Assembly: GCA_910583555.1 (NCBI GenBank)
Contig: CAJTXO010000034.1
Coordinates: 1-22,828, forward strand
Length of the DNA stretch: 22,828 nt
Reading direction: 5' to 3'
DNA from: an uncultured Eubacterium sp.
GTDB lineage: Bacteria > Bacillota > Clostridia > Lachnospirales > Lachnospiraceae
The translations under genes were made by a program, and so were the position numbers. Below the pieces are notes generated by a model that saw only the letters and a program-made list of their open reading frames with translations, ran no database searches and was not told where the DNA came from. Position 1 is the stretch's first letter. The number at the start of each line of letters is the position of its first letter. Positions 14,630 to 22,773 of this stretch are shown one piece after another.

Positions 14630-17476
14630 TCACATTTCCTCTCTTTCCAGTCTGTTTAATAGCTGACTAAGCAATTCTTCCGCATAATCATCCTCATACA
14701 GTTTAAGCTGCTCCTGTATCTGTTTCAGGCTCTTCTCCACATCTTTTGGCAGATGGTGGGCGAGAATTTCCTCTACCGTTCCTGCGCACTCCTTCGAGCG
14801 GAATTTTTCCAGTTCGTTCAGTGCCGTTCCCACCTGCTCTTTTAATTCCTGCGAAGACAGGGGCGGAAGTTTTCCGCTGTGAACTTCCTCCTGACGGTTC
14901 TTTTCCAAAAATAATCCTATGTTCCCCAAAAGCTTCTCGTATTCTTCCAGCAAAAATGGAAGCTGCCGGCTGATATATTCCCTGTCGCCCCTTGCGGCAG
15001 CATTTTCCTGCTCCCGCGCCATAGCGGAAACATCCACAGCTCCGATATTAGCCGAAGCACTTTTCAGTCCATGCACCTCCACCTGATAGTGGGTAATGTC
15101 TGTTTCAGACAGATCATGAAGCAGAACGATCTTGCGTTTCCCATCCATAAAATAGATTTCCAGCAGATCCATAAACGCCTGATCGTCGCCGGAAAAATAG
15201 CGCATCGCGGCATTCAGATCCACCCCCTCGATCTGGAAAATTTCCGGATCAAGAACCGTATGGCCCACCCCGTCCTTTCTTGTTCTTCTCTTTTCCTCCG
15301 GAATCCAGCGAAGTAAAAGCTGGTTCAATTCCTTTCGATCAAGCGGCTTGGCGATAAAGTCCTGAAAACCATTTTTTAAAAAGTGCTCCCTCATGCCCTC
15401 CATGACATTGGCAGTCAGCGCGACGATAACCGGAGCAGTTCCGTTCTCACCGCATTCATTACGGATGATGTTCACCGCCTCAATGCCATCCATCATCGGC
15501 ATCATGTGGTCCATAAAGATCATATCATAGCGCTTAGAACGCACCTGTTCGATCGCTTCCATACCGCTTCCCGCCCCAGTCAGGTCAAAGTCATAATTTT
15601 TTAAAAATCCCCTGGCAACCTTGCGGTTGATCACGTTATCATCGACAAGCAGTACCTTTATGTCAGGTGCAGTAAATGATTCCAGTTCTTCCATTTCCAT
15701 CTGCGGGAAACCCGGCATCTCCGTGATCGAGCGCTGATCGACGATCCTCTGTGGAATGGTGATCGTAACTACCGTCCCTTCACCATAGGTACTATCCACA
15801 TGGATGGTTCCGTTCATCATTTCTACCAGATGCTTCACAATGGCCAGTCCCAGACCGCTTCCTTCCACGCTGCGGTTCCGCTTGGAATCCACCTGCCGGA
15901 AATCTTCAAATATTTTACCGAGATCCTCTTCCCGAATGCCGCACCCAGTATCTTCCACGCAAAAGGTGATCAATTCTTCCTCTTCCCGCTCACCCGGTCT
16001 TCCCGAAATGCTCGCGCGGACATATCCCTCGCTTGTAAATTTGATCGCGTTGTTCAGTATATTGATGAGGATCTGTTTGATTCGTCCCTCATCACCGTTA
16101 TAGCGGCACGGCAGCGTACCGTCACACTCATATTTGAGGATCAGTCCCCGCTTGGAAGCAGCCATATCCATCATGCTCACCACTTCATCCACAACCGTCT
16201 TCAGATGATAATCGTTATATACGAGTTCCATCTTTCCCGCCTCGACCTTGGACAGATCCAGAATATCATTAATGATCGCAAGAAGGTTCTTCGCTGCGGA
16301 CTGCACATCTTTGGCGTGGGAAAAAATCTCCGCGTCCCTGCACTCTTCCATGATAATGTCATTCAGTCCGATTATGGCGTTCATCGGAGTCCGTATCTCA
16401 TGCGACATGTTCGCCAGAAACTCACTTTTGGCAATACTGGCTTTCTCCGCCTGCATCCTCACCTGTTTGATCTCATGGATATATGCCTGAACATCCGTCA
16501 TATCCAGGATCAGTATGACGCACCCCTGTTTCCTGCCATCTTCATCTACGATCTGTTTACTGTGGCTTTCATATTGCCGCCCATTGATTGAAAAGCTAAA
16601 CGATTCGTCCTCCTGGAGGATCTCCTCCCGGAAATCCCTGACTGTTTGAATATTCTCCCCAAGTTTATGCGCAGGCAGGTTCGTGAAAATCCTGGCCGCC
16701 GCCCTGTTATAACTGACCAGCCGGTTAAGGTCATCCAAAGAAATGATTCCATCCCCCAGATTTTCCAATACCTTCTCCGCCGCCAAATGCCGGAAATCAT
16801 AGTTCCGCCGGCTCCACACCACGATCACGACCATTGACATGGCGATGGCGAGCGTCACCGGAGTCAGATCAAATGATTTCATAAACTTCAGTACATAAGC
16901 AGCCAAAACCAAAACCGGCAGTGAGGAAATAGCAAGAATGGTCCAGTACTGGCGGTTGATCTTTTGCCCCGAACGCAGTCGGATCGCGCGGATAAGCGTG
17001 TGCATACAGAGGACAAACGGTATCAGTATACGGCTCATCAAAAAGACTACATACAATGGCCCATACGAAATACTGACATAATGATGCCCGTCTGCCGCTG
17101 TCATCCACTGGACATCGCGGTAAAAAAGACCGTATCGGTCAAGAAAAATCGTGGGCAGCACAAAAAAACTGATCACGCCGAGAATCCTCAAAAACATTTT
17201 GGGGGGAGTCTGATAACAGTATATGTAAATAAACCAGCAGTAACACAATGGCACAAACGCCGATCCGACATTCTCAACCGTCACCGCCGTCATAGCCGCC
17301 TCAACGTTCGGAGCCAACAGTTCCAGCAAATAACCGACATTCTGCACCATCGAGCCGCACATGATAAAGATCAGCAGTTTTTGCTCTCTTGCCCCATCTC
17401 CATTCAGCAATAGAAGTAAGGCGGTAAAAATCAATAGTATTCCTATCCACTCTAATGCGATAACAAACGTCAACAT
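14630..17476 (-). CDS. Hybrid sensor histidine kinase: 7TM-PAS-HisKA-HATPase-REC-HPt (948 aa)
   Basis: Seven hydrophobic helices span about residues 3-222, resembling the HisKA_7TM sensor region. A PAS-like domain follows at about 232-335 (ISLDDLNRLVSYNRAA). The dimerisation/phosphoacceptor site is H359 in MSHEIRTPMN. The ATPase boxes are N (NILNNAIKF, 472-480), G1 (VEDTGCG, 507-513) and G2 (GSGLGLA, 539-545). A receiver domain at about 605-725 has D656 as acceptor (MIFMDHMMPMMDG). An HPt domain at about 760-850 has H802 (VHGLKSAS). All key residues are present, so a full His-Asp-His phosphorelay is possible, with the downstream receiver as the last Asp. A near-consensus promoter lies upstream. 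The input signal is unknown. Confidence 0.92.
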   Translation of the reverse strand: MLTFVIALEWIGILLIFTALLLLLNGDGAREQKLLIFIMCGSMVQNVGYLLELLAPNVEAAMTAVTVENVGSAFVPLCYCWFIYIYCYQTPPKMFLRILGVISFFVLPTIFLDRYGLFYRDVQWMTAADGHHYVSISYGPLYVVFLMSRILIPFVLCMHTLIRAIRLRSGQKINRQYWTILAISSLPVLVLAAYVLKFMKSFDLTPVTLAIAMSMVVIVVWSRRNYDFRHLAAEKVLENLGDGIISLDDLNRLVSYNRAAARIFTNLPAHKLGENIQTVRDFREEILQEDESFSFSINGRQYESHSKQIVDEDGRKQGCVILILDMTDVQAYIHEIKQVRMQAEKASIAKSEFLANMSHEIRTPMNAIIGLNDIIMEECRDAEIFSHAKDVQSAAKNLLAIINDILDLSKVEAGKMELVYNDYHLKTVVDEVVSMMDMAASKRGLILKYECDGTLPCRYNGDEGRIKQILINILNNAIKFTSEGYVRASISGRPGEREEEELITFCVEDTGCGIREEDLGKIFEDFRQVDSKRNRSVEGSGLGLAIVKHLVEMMNGTIHVDSTYGEGTVVTITIPQRIVDQRSITEMPGFPQMEMEELESFTAPDIKVLLVDDNVINRKVARGFLKNYDFDLTGAGSGMEAIEQVRSKRYDMIFMDHMMPMMDGIEAVNIIRNECGENGTAPVIVALTANVMEGMREHFLKNGFQDFIAKPLDRKELNQLLLRWIPEEKRRTRKDGVGHTVLDPEIFQIEGVDLNAAMRYFSGDDQAFMDLLEIYFMDGKRKIVLLHDLSETDITHYQVEVHGLKSASANIGAVDVSAMAREQENAAARGDREYISRQLPFLLEEYEKLLGNIGLFLEKNRQEEVHSGKLPPLSSQELKEQVGTALNELEKFRSKECAGTVEEILAHHLPKDVEKSLKQIQEQLKLYEDDYAEELLSQLLNRLEREEM

Positions 17477-17529
17477 ATGTTTTCATCTACCTAAATATAA
17501 ATATTACCAATTATACACTATCGTATTTT

Positions 17530-17558
17530 ATCATATTATATTTTTTCTGCCATGTCAA
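17530..17558 (-). promoter_or_regulatory. Strong sigma-A promoter of the hybrid kinase operon
   Basis: On the minus strand a perfect TTGACA (17558-17553) and TATGAT (17535-17530) are separated by 17 bases. The leader to the kinase ATG is about 45 bases. Confidence 0.75.
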
Positions 17559-17676
17559 GAAATAAAGAAGGGTTGGGGAGCATGAAATACTTTTTGCAAC
17601 CGAAGTTAATCTATTCACTTTTCCCCGTTTCAAACCTTCTATTGCGCTACACCACTTCCAAAAGAGAGACAAGCAC

Positions 17677-17702
17677 AAAAAAGCCCCGAAAACCGCGGGA
17701 CT
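17677..17702 (-). terminator. Intrinsic terminator after the recombinase remnant
   Basis: On the minus strand AGTCCCG (17702-17696) pairs with CGGGGCT (17688-17682, one G-T pair), with the loop CGGTTTT and a tail of Ts. It starts 25 bases after the stop codon. Confidence 0.75.
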
Positions 17703-17727
17703 TTAAACTATACATACCATATGCGCT

Positions 17728-18690
17728 CTAGACTAGCTTACGCCTACTCGCATTGTGTGCCGCCTGCTGTTTTTTGAGAATATCCTTATACTTTTCTTCC
17801 TCCGGTGCGCCCGCCATATTTGCAAACATCCGGCGCATAATCTGGCAGACTGCTTCATCTACTTTTGCAGCGATATAATTGGTCTGCCCGTCACATTCGC
17901 ATAACTTCCTTGACTTATGGTAGCAGCAATATTTCAGCACGTCGCCGAGATGCTCGCTGCCATCTTTGCGGATATAGCGGTCTTTATGGTGCGTCGTTGT
18001 AATCCTGCCGCCACAATGGGAACAGAAAATATTACCGGATAACACCCCCTCTTTGGTATACCCCCTCGGAAGCGGCGCTGACAGCATCCTCTTGACAGCC
18101 ATACAGGTAAACTTGCCGCCGTTGGCTGTTTTGTACCCCTGACTGTTCAAATCATGGGCAATCACATAACTTCCGGTTCCGTTATGGATTGTTTTCTCAA
18201 TGACTTTCCAGTATATTACATACTGTTCCAGGTCAATCTCAAATTTCTTCAGTTCCTGCCCCTTGCGGTTTTTTACCCCGCTCGGCACCGTCCGGTATCC
18301 ATAAGGAAGCGCCCCTCCCTTATAAAGTCCGTCCAGCCTTAACTGCTCCATTCTGGTCTTGATACGGATAGATGTTTTTTCACTCTCACCGGAAGCCTGC
18401 CAGAAACGGATGTAATTCGTCAGTTTGTCAACGTGCGTTTCAAACCGCTGTTCGCCCTCTTTGACGCTCCAGACTTCTATGCCTGCCGTCTTGACGAACC
18501 ACTCCACAATAAAGGGTGTTTCGTCATCAATGCGCCCAATCCGGCCAAACATGAATACCAGCAGCACATCAAATTCCTTGTTTAGTGCCGCCTCCTGCAA
18601 GTCGATGATGGCATCCCGGTTCCTGGCTGACACTTTGAAACCGGAAACACCCTTTTTGTCACGTCTTCTTTTCAGGTGGTTTCCCTTCAT
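17728..18690 (-). pseudogene. Large serine recombinase remnant lacking the catalytic N-terminus (320 aa)
   Basis: The frame begins inside the resolvase domain. The start of the family, with its Y-x-R-V-S catalytic serine (about 50 residues), is missing, and an in-frame TGA lies just upstream, so it cannot be restored by a longer frame. FDVLLVFMFGRIGR corresponds to the usual FDxLLVYxxDRLSR, with the active-site aspartate changed to glycine. The recombinase domain (GGALPYGYR, then VIAHDLNSQGYKT) and the zinc beta-ribbon (CSHCGG, then paired cysteines) remain, and the long C-terminal coiled coil is cut short (full proteins are about 500-550 aa). It cannot catalyse recombination and is a relic of an integrated element. 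It ends immediately beside a perfect inverted repeat. Confidence 0.85.
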
Positions 18691-18697
18691 ATTATTT

Positions 18698-18739
18698 CAT
18701 CCAATCTGAAATTTTTTGGTTAAAATTTCAGATTGGATG
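18698..18739. repeat. Perfect 18-bp inverted repeat next to the recombinase remnant
   Basis: CATCCAATCTGAAATTTT (18698-18715) and its exact reverse complement (18722-18739) flank the 6-base loop TTGGTT. The hairpin lies 8 bases upstream of the first codon of the remnant, at the point where similarity to intact recombinases is lost. It may be a deletion scar, an element end, or a cis site. It lacks a T-tract on either strand outside the stem, so it is not an ordinary terminator. Confidence 0.8.
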
Positions 18740-18817
18740 GAGGGGAGCGTTCTCTGGGAAAGAAAAGCAGAAAATTTACTGTATATTAAGGAAATTTGTA
18801 AATATGCACAAAATCAA

Positions 18818-18847
18818 AAAAATGCAGTATAAAAACACTGCATTTTT
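18818..18847 (-). terminator. Terminator of the leucine-rich-repeat gene, probably bidirectional
   Basis: AAAAATGCAGT (18818-18828) pairs perfectly with ACTGCATTTTT (18837-18847), with A- and T-runs on the two sides. It lies about 100 bases after the stop of the minus-strand gene at 18949. Confidence 0.7.
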
Positions 18848-18948
18848 CGATTTTATATTACATAAACTGAGTTTTTGCTATTTCAATTGTATGCTCTGTA
18901 ATTTAGTGACACCAATTGATAACTGTCTGGATTTCACCAAAATATCTC

Positions 18949-19971
18949 TTACTTCTTCAGCGTAAGCGCAAATGTTTTTATTAACACGTCACTCTTATAA
19001 TAGCTGTTCTTATAATACAATTCCAACCACAATTTCTTTTTCTTATACTTTTTCAGGTTTAATTTTTTCAATTTGAATACACCATTTTTACCCGACCATA
19101 CTCCTGATCCTTTGAACGATCCAGTCGTGTGAATACTATGTGGACGGCAAAACCTAATCCACATATTTTTACCAACTTTCCCGGTGATTGTTTTCGTCCT
19201 GCTAGTAATCTTTGTCATCTTTTTAGGGGAAGTCAATTTCAATGTTTTCACCATTTTCTTCACATTGTATTCCTGAAGGTCAATTGTCTGTTTTAACCAT
19301 GCCTTATCTGCCACTAATTGTTTTGGTAATTTTGAGGTCAATTCCTTTTTTGTCAGATTGTTCCCCTGCAACCAAGTAAAATAGGCTTTTAATTTTGTAT
19401 GCCCTGTCAAATCCGGCAGAGTTCGTAAACCAGCCGCCACACGCAGATCAATCAGCCCCTTCATCCCCTCGATCGGACTTAAATCCGTTACCGTAGGAGG
19501 GAGCGCAAGATATTCTAATTGGGTGAGACTTCGGAGATCTTCAATGCTTGTGATACAGTATGAATATCCTAAGCTTAGAATAGTTAACTTTGTTGAACTT
19601 TCTAATGGTTTTAAATCCGTGATCTTATTTCTTCCAAGATCAAGCACACTCAAATTTGTTAATTTTTCTATCCCCTGAAGAGAAACCACCTGTTCTTCTT
19701 CTCTTCTATTCGTATCGCCCTCGCGAAATACATCCTGTGTTACAGCTAATACACTCTGTGCCTCCTCCTCGGTGAAAGTACTATCTGACGTCTTTCCCAA
19801 CTTTTTTAGGATCAGTTGATAAAGAGCCTTATCCGGGATTCCCATTTCATCATTCCGTATGACGTCTGAGTCTGCCGCTTTGACAGATACGTCTCTAAAC
19901 GAAGGCAGGCTTCCCAGTAAAACCGAAAACAGCATCATGAAAACAACTGCTCTTTTTATTCTTTTATTCAT
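18949..19971 (-). CDS. Secreted leucine-rich-repeat (internalin-like) protein, 340 aa
   Basis: The ATG at 19971 (MNKRIKRAVVFMMLF) is chosen because AAAGGGGAG precedes it. The N-terminus is a Sec signal peptide likely cut after VKA. A short helical cap follows (MGIPDKALYQLILKK). Then come about four to five 22-residue internalin-type repeats, such as LTNLSVLDLGRNKITDLKPL, between roughly residues 95 and 210. The C-terminal 110 residues are very basic and rich in lysine, threonine and aromatics (LKKLNLKKYKKKKLWLELYY) and look like a beta-sandwich that could bind the cell wall. There is no LPxTG or transmembrane anchor. Divergent to the agr-like operon and downstream of a pair of LytTR-type boxes, it is likely an output of that signalling system. 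The binding target is unknown. Confidence 0.75.
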   Translation of the reverse strand: MNKRIKRAVVFMMLFSVLLGSLPSFRDVSVKAADSDVIRNDEMGIPDKALYQLILKKLGKTSDSTFTEEEAQSVLAVTQDVFREGDTNRREEEQVVSLQGIEKLTNLSVLDLGRNKITDLKPLESSTKLTILSLGYSYCITSIEDLRSLTQLEYLALPPTVTDLSPIEGMKGLIDLRVAAGLRTLPDLTGHTKLKAYFTWLQGNNLTKKELTSKLPKQLVADKAWLKQTIDLQEYNVKKMVKTLKLTSPKKMTKITSRTKTITGKVGKNMWIRFCRPHSIHTTGSFKGSGVWSGKNGVFKLKKLNLKKYKKKKLWLELYYKNSYYKSDVLIKTFALTLKK

Positions 19972-20047
19972 ATTTTTTCTCCCCTTTCGGACATTAAACG
20001 TATTTAATATCACATATTGTTCTGTGACATTATTTTACCCTATCCCT

Positions 20048-20076
20048 ATTATAGCACGCCTTTTCTGTCATAACTG
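20048..20076 (-). promoter_or_regulatory. Activator-dependent promoter of the leucine-rich-repeat gene
   Basis: On the minus strand a perfect TATAAT (20053-20048) has an extended TG motif (TGCTATAAT), but the -35 region at 17 bases (CAGTTA, 20076-20071) is poor. A LytTR-like box ends 6 bases upstream of that -35, the usual place for an activator that compensates for a weak -35. Confidence 0.6.
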
Positions 20077-20081
20077 AAACG

Positions 20082-20167
20082 CAGGGTGAAATGTCAAAAT
20101 TACAGGGTAAAATGCAAAATCGTGGAAATCTATTGCACTTCACCCCGCATTTTTGACATTTCGCCCC
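20082..20167. promoter_or_regulatory. Two facing pairs of LytTR-type binding boxes
   Basis: Four copies of a TGACATTTCaCCC-like motif are present. Two are on the minus strand, TGACATTTCACCCTG (20096-20082) and TGCATTTTACCCTG (20116-20103), 21 bp apart. Two are on the plus strand, TTGCACTTCACCCC (20133-20146) and TTGACATTTCGCCCC (20153-20167), also 21 bp apart. Direct repeats about two helical turns apart are the usual layout for dimeric LytTR regulators such as AgrA. The regulator is encoded 285 bases away. The mirrored pairs suggest control of both the repeat-protein gene and the signalling operon. Confidence 0.65.
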
Positions 20168-20171
20168 TATT

Positions 20172-20483
20172 ATGCAAAAAAACATCTTTTATCTGGTCTT
20201 TTTTCTGTCCCTCGCCCTAATTGTATTCATGGCACCAGTTGACACACGAAACAAACGCATCCCATCTGACCAGCTCAGACAATACAAGAAAAAATGTTTC
20301 CTCATCTGTCTGTTTGTAATTGCCATTTATACGGTTCTACAGTATTATAAATACAGGGAATGCCATTTTCTGACTGCCGTCTGCATGATAGCAGTCACCC
20401 TAAACCAGATTACAGGTATCTTGATCAATGCACACAGTGAGGAGGAATACGATGCTAAACTTAAATATAGCAGTATGCGATGA
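20172..20483 (+). CDS. AgrB-like C-terminal half (103-aa membrane protein), probably truncated
   Basis: Three hydrophobic helices (about 4-22, 42-59, 67-86) surround the motif APVDTRNKRIPSDQLRQYKKK at 21-41. This matches the well-conserved APVDxxNKPL...(K/R)(K/R) segment of the second half of AgrB, the membrane protease that matures autoinducing peptides. The first half, with the catalytic histidine and cysteine, is absent. An in-frame TGA lies 15 bases upstream of the ATG, and the DNA beyond is regulatory, so no frameshift can supply it. No clear ribosome binding site precedes the ATG. It overlaps the start of the response-regulator gene by 32 bases. It is either a pseudogene fragment left by deletion or a reduced AgrB-like protein with a non-proteolytic role. 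Confidence 0.6.
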   Translation: MQKNIFYLVFFLSLALIVFMAPVDTRNKRIPSDQLRQYKKKCFLICLFVIAIYTVLQYYKYRECHFLTAVCMIAVTLNQITGILINAHSEEEYDAKLKYSSMR

Positions 20484-21192
20484 TGACGAAATATACCGGA
20501 AAAATATTATTTCCTGTCTAGACTCATATCTGATAGCACAGGACAATAACCTCGCTTATACAGAATTTTCTTCCGGTAAAGCTCTTTTAAAAGAATTCCG
20601 AAAACCCGACGATTTTCACGTCGTTTTTTTGGACATTGAAATGCCCGGAATAGACGGTTTAAAAACGGCAGAGCTAATCAAAACGACGGTTGACCGCCAT
20701 ACTTTTATCGTTTTCATCAGCAATTATCCCCGCTATATGCAGGACAGTTTCCGGGTTCATCCCTTTTATTACCTCGTAAAACCCGTCTCACCTGAAAGGC
20801 TTTTTAGTATCATGGATGAGATCGTACATGAGATCAATGAACAGCGCCTACTGTACACACTGATCCGGGAGGACGAAACAGAAAAGACCGTAAATATCAG
20901 GGATATCCGTTATATCGACGTCGCCGACGGGAAAAGGGGCATCCTCTGTTTCCATTTTTTCGATGAGAAGCTTCTCACAAAAGGGAAACTCGCCGACTGG
21001 GAGGAAAAATTGGCTGATTTCCACTTTCTTCCCTGTTACCGCGGCATTCTGCTGAACCTATCATACATTCACTATTTCCAGAAACATTCTGCCATACTGG
21101 ACAATGGCGATACCGTCCCGCTTAGCAGAAGCTGCGAGAAAAAACTGCGGCATGATTTTTTAAACAATATCGTGGAAATGAAAAAGCTTTGA
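20452..21192 (+). CDS. LytTR-family response regulator (AgrA-like), 246 aa
   Basis: GAGGAGGAATACG places the start at 20452 (MLNLNIAVCDDDE) rather than at the earlier in-frame ATG. A receiver domain at residues 4-120 has the acidic cluster D10-D12, the phosphorylated D61 (FLDIEMPGIDG), the switch serine S90 and K110 (YYLVKPVS). The LytTR DNA-binding domain fills about 140-240 (IRYIDVADGKRG, then FLPCYRGILLNLSYIHYF). It is co-transcribed with the GHKL kinase 15 bases downstream. It would bind the paired direct repeats upstream of the locus and so link an extracellular signal to transcription. It is like AgrA, but no AgrD gene is nearby. Confidence 0.9.
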   Translation: MLNLNIAVCDDDEIYRKNIISCLDSYLIAQDNNLAYTEFSSGKALLKEFRKPDDFHVVFLDIEMPGIDGLKTAELIKTTVDRHTFIVFISNYPRYMQDSFRVHPFYYLVKPVSPERLFSIMDEIVHEINEQRLLYTLIREDETEKTVNIRDIRYIDVADGKRGILCFHFFDEKLLTKGKLADWEEKLADFHFLPCYRGILLNLSYIHYFQKHSAILDNGDTVPLSRSCEKKLRHDFLNNIVEMKKL

Positions 21193-21207
21193 GAAAGGAC
21201 AAAAAAA

Positions 21208-22554
21208 ATGACAATCTCACTGATCACATTACTTACGTATGCTTTTGATTTATTTCTCATCCTTATATTTTTTAACAATACACTGCAACACCGGAAAGCA
21301 AATGTTTCTTGGTATATTTTTTATGGTTCCTACTGCATCATGGAAGCGCTTTTGTATGCCAGTGAGACACTATCGGGGAACCAGAGTTTTTTACTTACAC
21401 TATCAGTGAGTTTCCTGACTTCATACGCACTTACTTTTTTGTACCAGTCACCCATACGACACCGCCTGTTCTCTGCGGTAAGCTTTCAGTTTTTTGCCAT
21501 TTTGGGGGAAAGTATTTTTACCATGCTCATGGGGGTAATACGCCCTTCCATATTTTCCATCGATGAGCCTTCCCTGTTCGTCATTATGAATCTGGGTTCA
21601 AAGGTAGTATTATTTCTCCTTGTCCTGCTGGTCTCCCTTTTCTGGCACCGAAAGTTTTCCGGCCAGAATCTGAATTACCACATATTTATCCTTGCCACTC
21701 CGCTCGTTTCATTAACTGTCATGCTGTTCACGCCGTTAGAAGATATCATTAACGGACACAACCGGACCTTTTTCCTCTGTCTTTATGTCACCCTCGCCCT
21801 GTTAAACATGCTAAATTACTGGCTGCTCGTGAAAACGTTCCGTCAGGAGCAGGAACTTCACAGGCTGCGCCAGATGGAAACGCAGATCGCATACCAAAAG
21901 GAACGGTACGCCCAGTTAGGTGCCGCTTATAAAACCAACCGCCGTCTGATCCATGATACAAAAAAACACTATTTCATCCTACAGGAACACCTGAAACGGC
22001 AAGAATATGGAGAACTCCGTCAGTACCTTCAGATATCCATGGAGGATATCGAAAACACGTATACAGAGATCAACACAGGAAATCTGGTGATCGACGCCTT
22101 CGTCAGCAATTTTAAAAACATCGCACAGACGGGCGGTATCCGATTTTCCTCCACTCTGCAAGTGGACCCGGACCGGATTCCCGTCAACGACTATGATCTG
22201 TGTGTAGTTCTTGGAAATCTGCTAGACAACAGCTTAAACGCCTGCCAGAAAAACGCCGCCATTCAAAATCATATCGCCCTTACTGTCACTGTCAGCGAAA
22301 ATGATATTTTCTATATCCATATGGAAAACACCTATAACCACGCGGAGAAACCCTCCGTCCGGCAAAAATCTGATTTTCAGGAACACGGATACGGAATAGC
22401 TAACATCCGGAATATCGTGGAAAAGTATCACGGCTTCATAAAATATGAGTTTGGCGACCTGTTCAGCATGGATATCATAATTCCTATTATTGATGTAAAA
22501 AAACGCCTCCATCCCCCTTTAAACCATCCTCCAGTGATGGATGGATTCAAATGA
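21208..22554 (+). CDS. GHKL sensor histidine kinase (AgrC-like), 448 aa
   Basis: Six or seven membrane helices occupy residues 2-208, the usual polytopic sensor of peptide-sensing AgrC-type kinases. A coiled linker leads to the phosphoacceptor H249 in RRLIHDTKKHY. The GHKL ATPase follows, with the N box at 336-346 (LGNLLDNSLNA) and a G box HGYGIANIRN at 393-402. The short proline-rich C-terminal tail (LHPPLNHPPV) is unusual. AGAAAGGAC precedes the ATG. It pairs with the LytTR regulator immediately upstream. The ligand is unknown, because no precursor peptide gene was found in the window. Confidence 0.9.
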   Translation: MTISLITLLTYAFDLFLILIFFNNTLQHRKANVSWYIFYGSYCIMEALLYASETLSGNQSFLLTLSVSFLTSYALTFLYQSPIRHRLFSAVSFQFFAILGESIFTMLMGVIRPSIFSIDEPSLFVIMNLGSKVVLFLLVLLVSLFWHRKFSGQNLNYHIFILATPLVSLTVMLFTPLEDIINGHNRTFFLCLYVTLALLNMLNYWLLVKTFRQEQELHRLRQMETQIAYQKERYAQLGAAYKTNRRLIHDTKKHYFILQEHLKRQEYGELRQYLQISMEDIENTYTEINTGNLVIDAFVSNFKNIAQTGGIRFSSTLQVDPDRIPVNDYDLCVVLGNLLDNSLNACQKNAAIQNHIALTVTVSENDIFYIHMENTYNHAEKPSVRQKSDFQEHGYGIANIRNIVEKYHGFIKYEFGDLFSMDIIIPIIDVKKRLHPPLNHPPVMDGFK

Positions 22555-22713
22555 CAACAGTACCACTTACCCTACTCAGACATGGAAAATCAAATACATT
22601 TCTTCCAAACAAAATTGGGAATTTGGTAACTGCTGTAGCAATAGTACCGTTTCATGAATTTTATGATTTTCTTATTTGAATATGTTATCCTCTATACATA
22701 GTAAACTAAAAAA

Positions 22714-22746
22714 AGGGAATGGTCTCTAACCGCCATTCCTTGTTTT
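22714..22746 (+). terminator. Terminator after the agr-like operon, probably bidirectional
   Basis: AGGGAATGG (22714-22722) pairs with CCATTCCTT (22733-22741; one G-T pair) around a 10-base loop, followed by GTTTT. On the other strand the stem is followed by a T-run of seven. It separates the kinase gene from the tRNA gene, which is transcribed toward it. Confidence 0.7.
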
Positions 22747-22773
22747 ACAAAAAAAATTTTCCATCACTTTTAA

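Noticed and set aside
15800..16591. A 263-codon open frame on the plus strand
   Set aside because: It lies antisense to the kinase core of the hybrid histidine kinase, whose motifs are all intact on the minus strand. It has no ribosome binding site and no recognisable domain.
17582..17731. A 49-codon plus-strand frame starting MKYFLQPKLIYS with GGGTTGGGGAGC upstream
   Set aside because: It runs through the terminator hairpin of the minus-strand recombinase remnant, and its product is basic and of low complexity with no similarity I recognise. Most likely chance.
20024..20041. A fifth LytTR-like box (TGACATTATTTTACCC)
   Set aside because: It needs a 3-base insertion relative to the other four, is not in 21-bp register with them, and lies downstream of the -10 of the leucine-rich-repeat gene. 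Possibly coincidental.
22555..22713. Possible agrD-like peptide gene downstream of the GHKL kinase
   Set aside because: The only short frames found are a 15-aa plus-strand peptide and a 21-aa minus-strand peptide. Neither has a ribosome binding site, an amphipathic leader or the acidic tail of AgrD.
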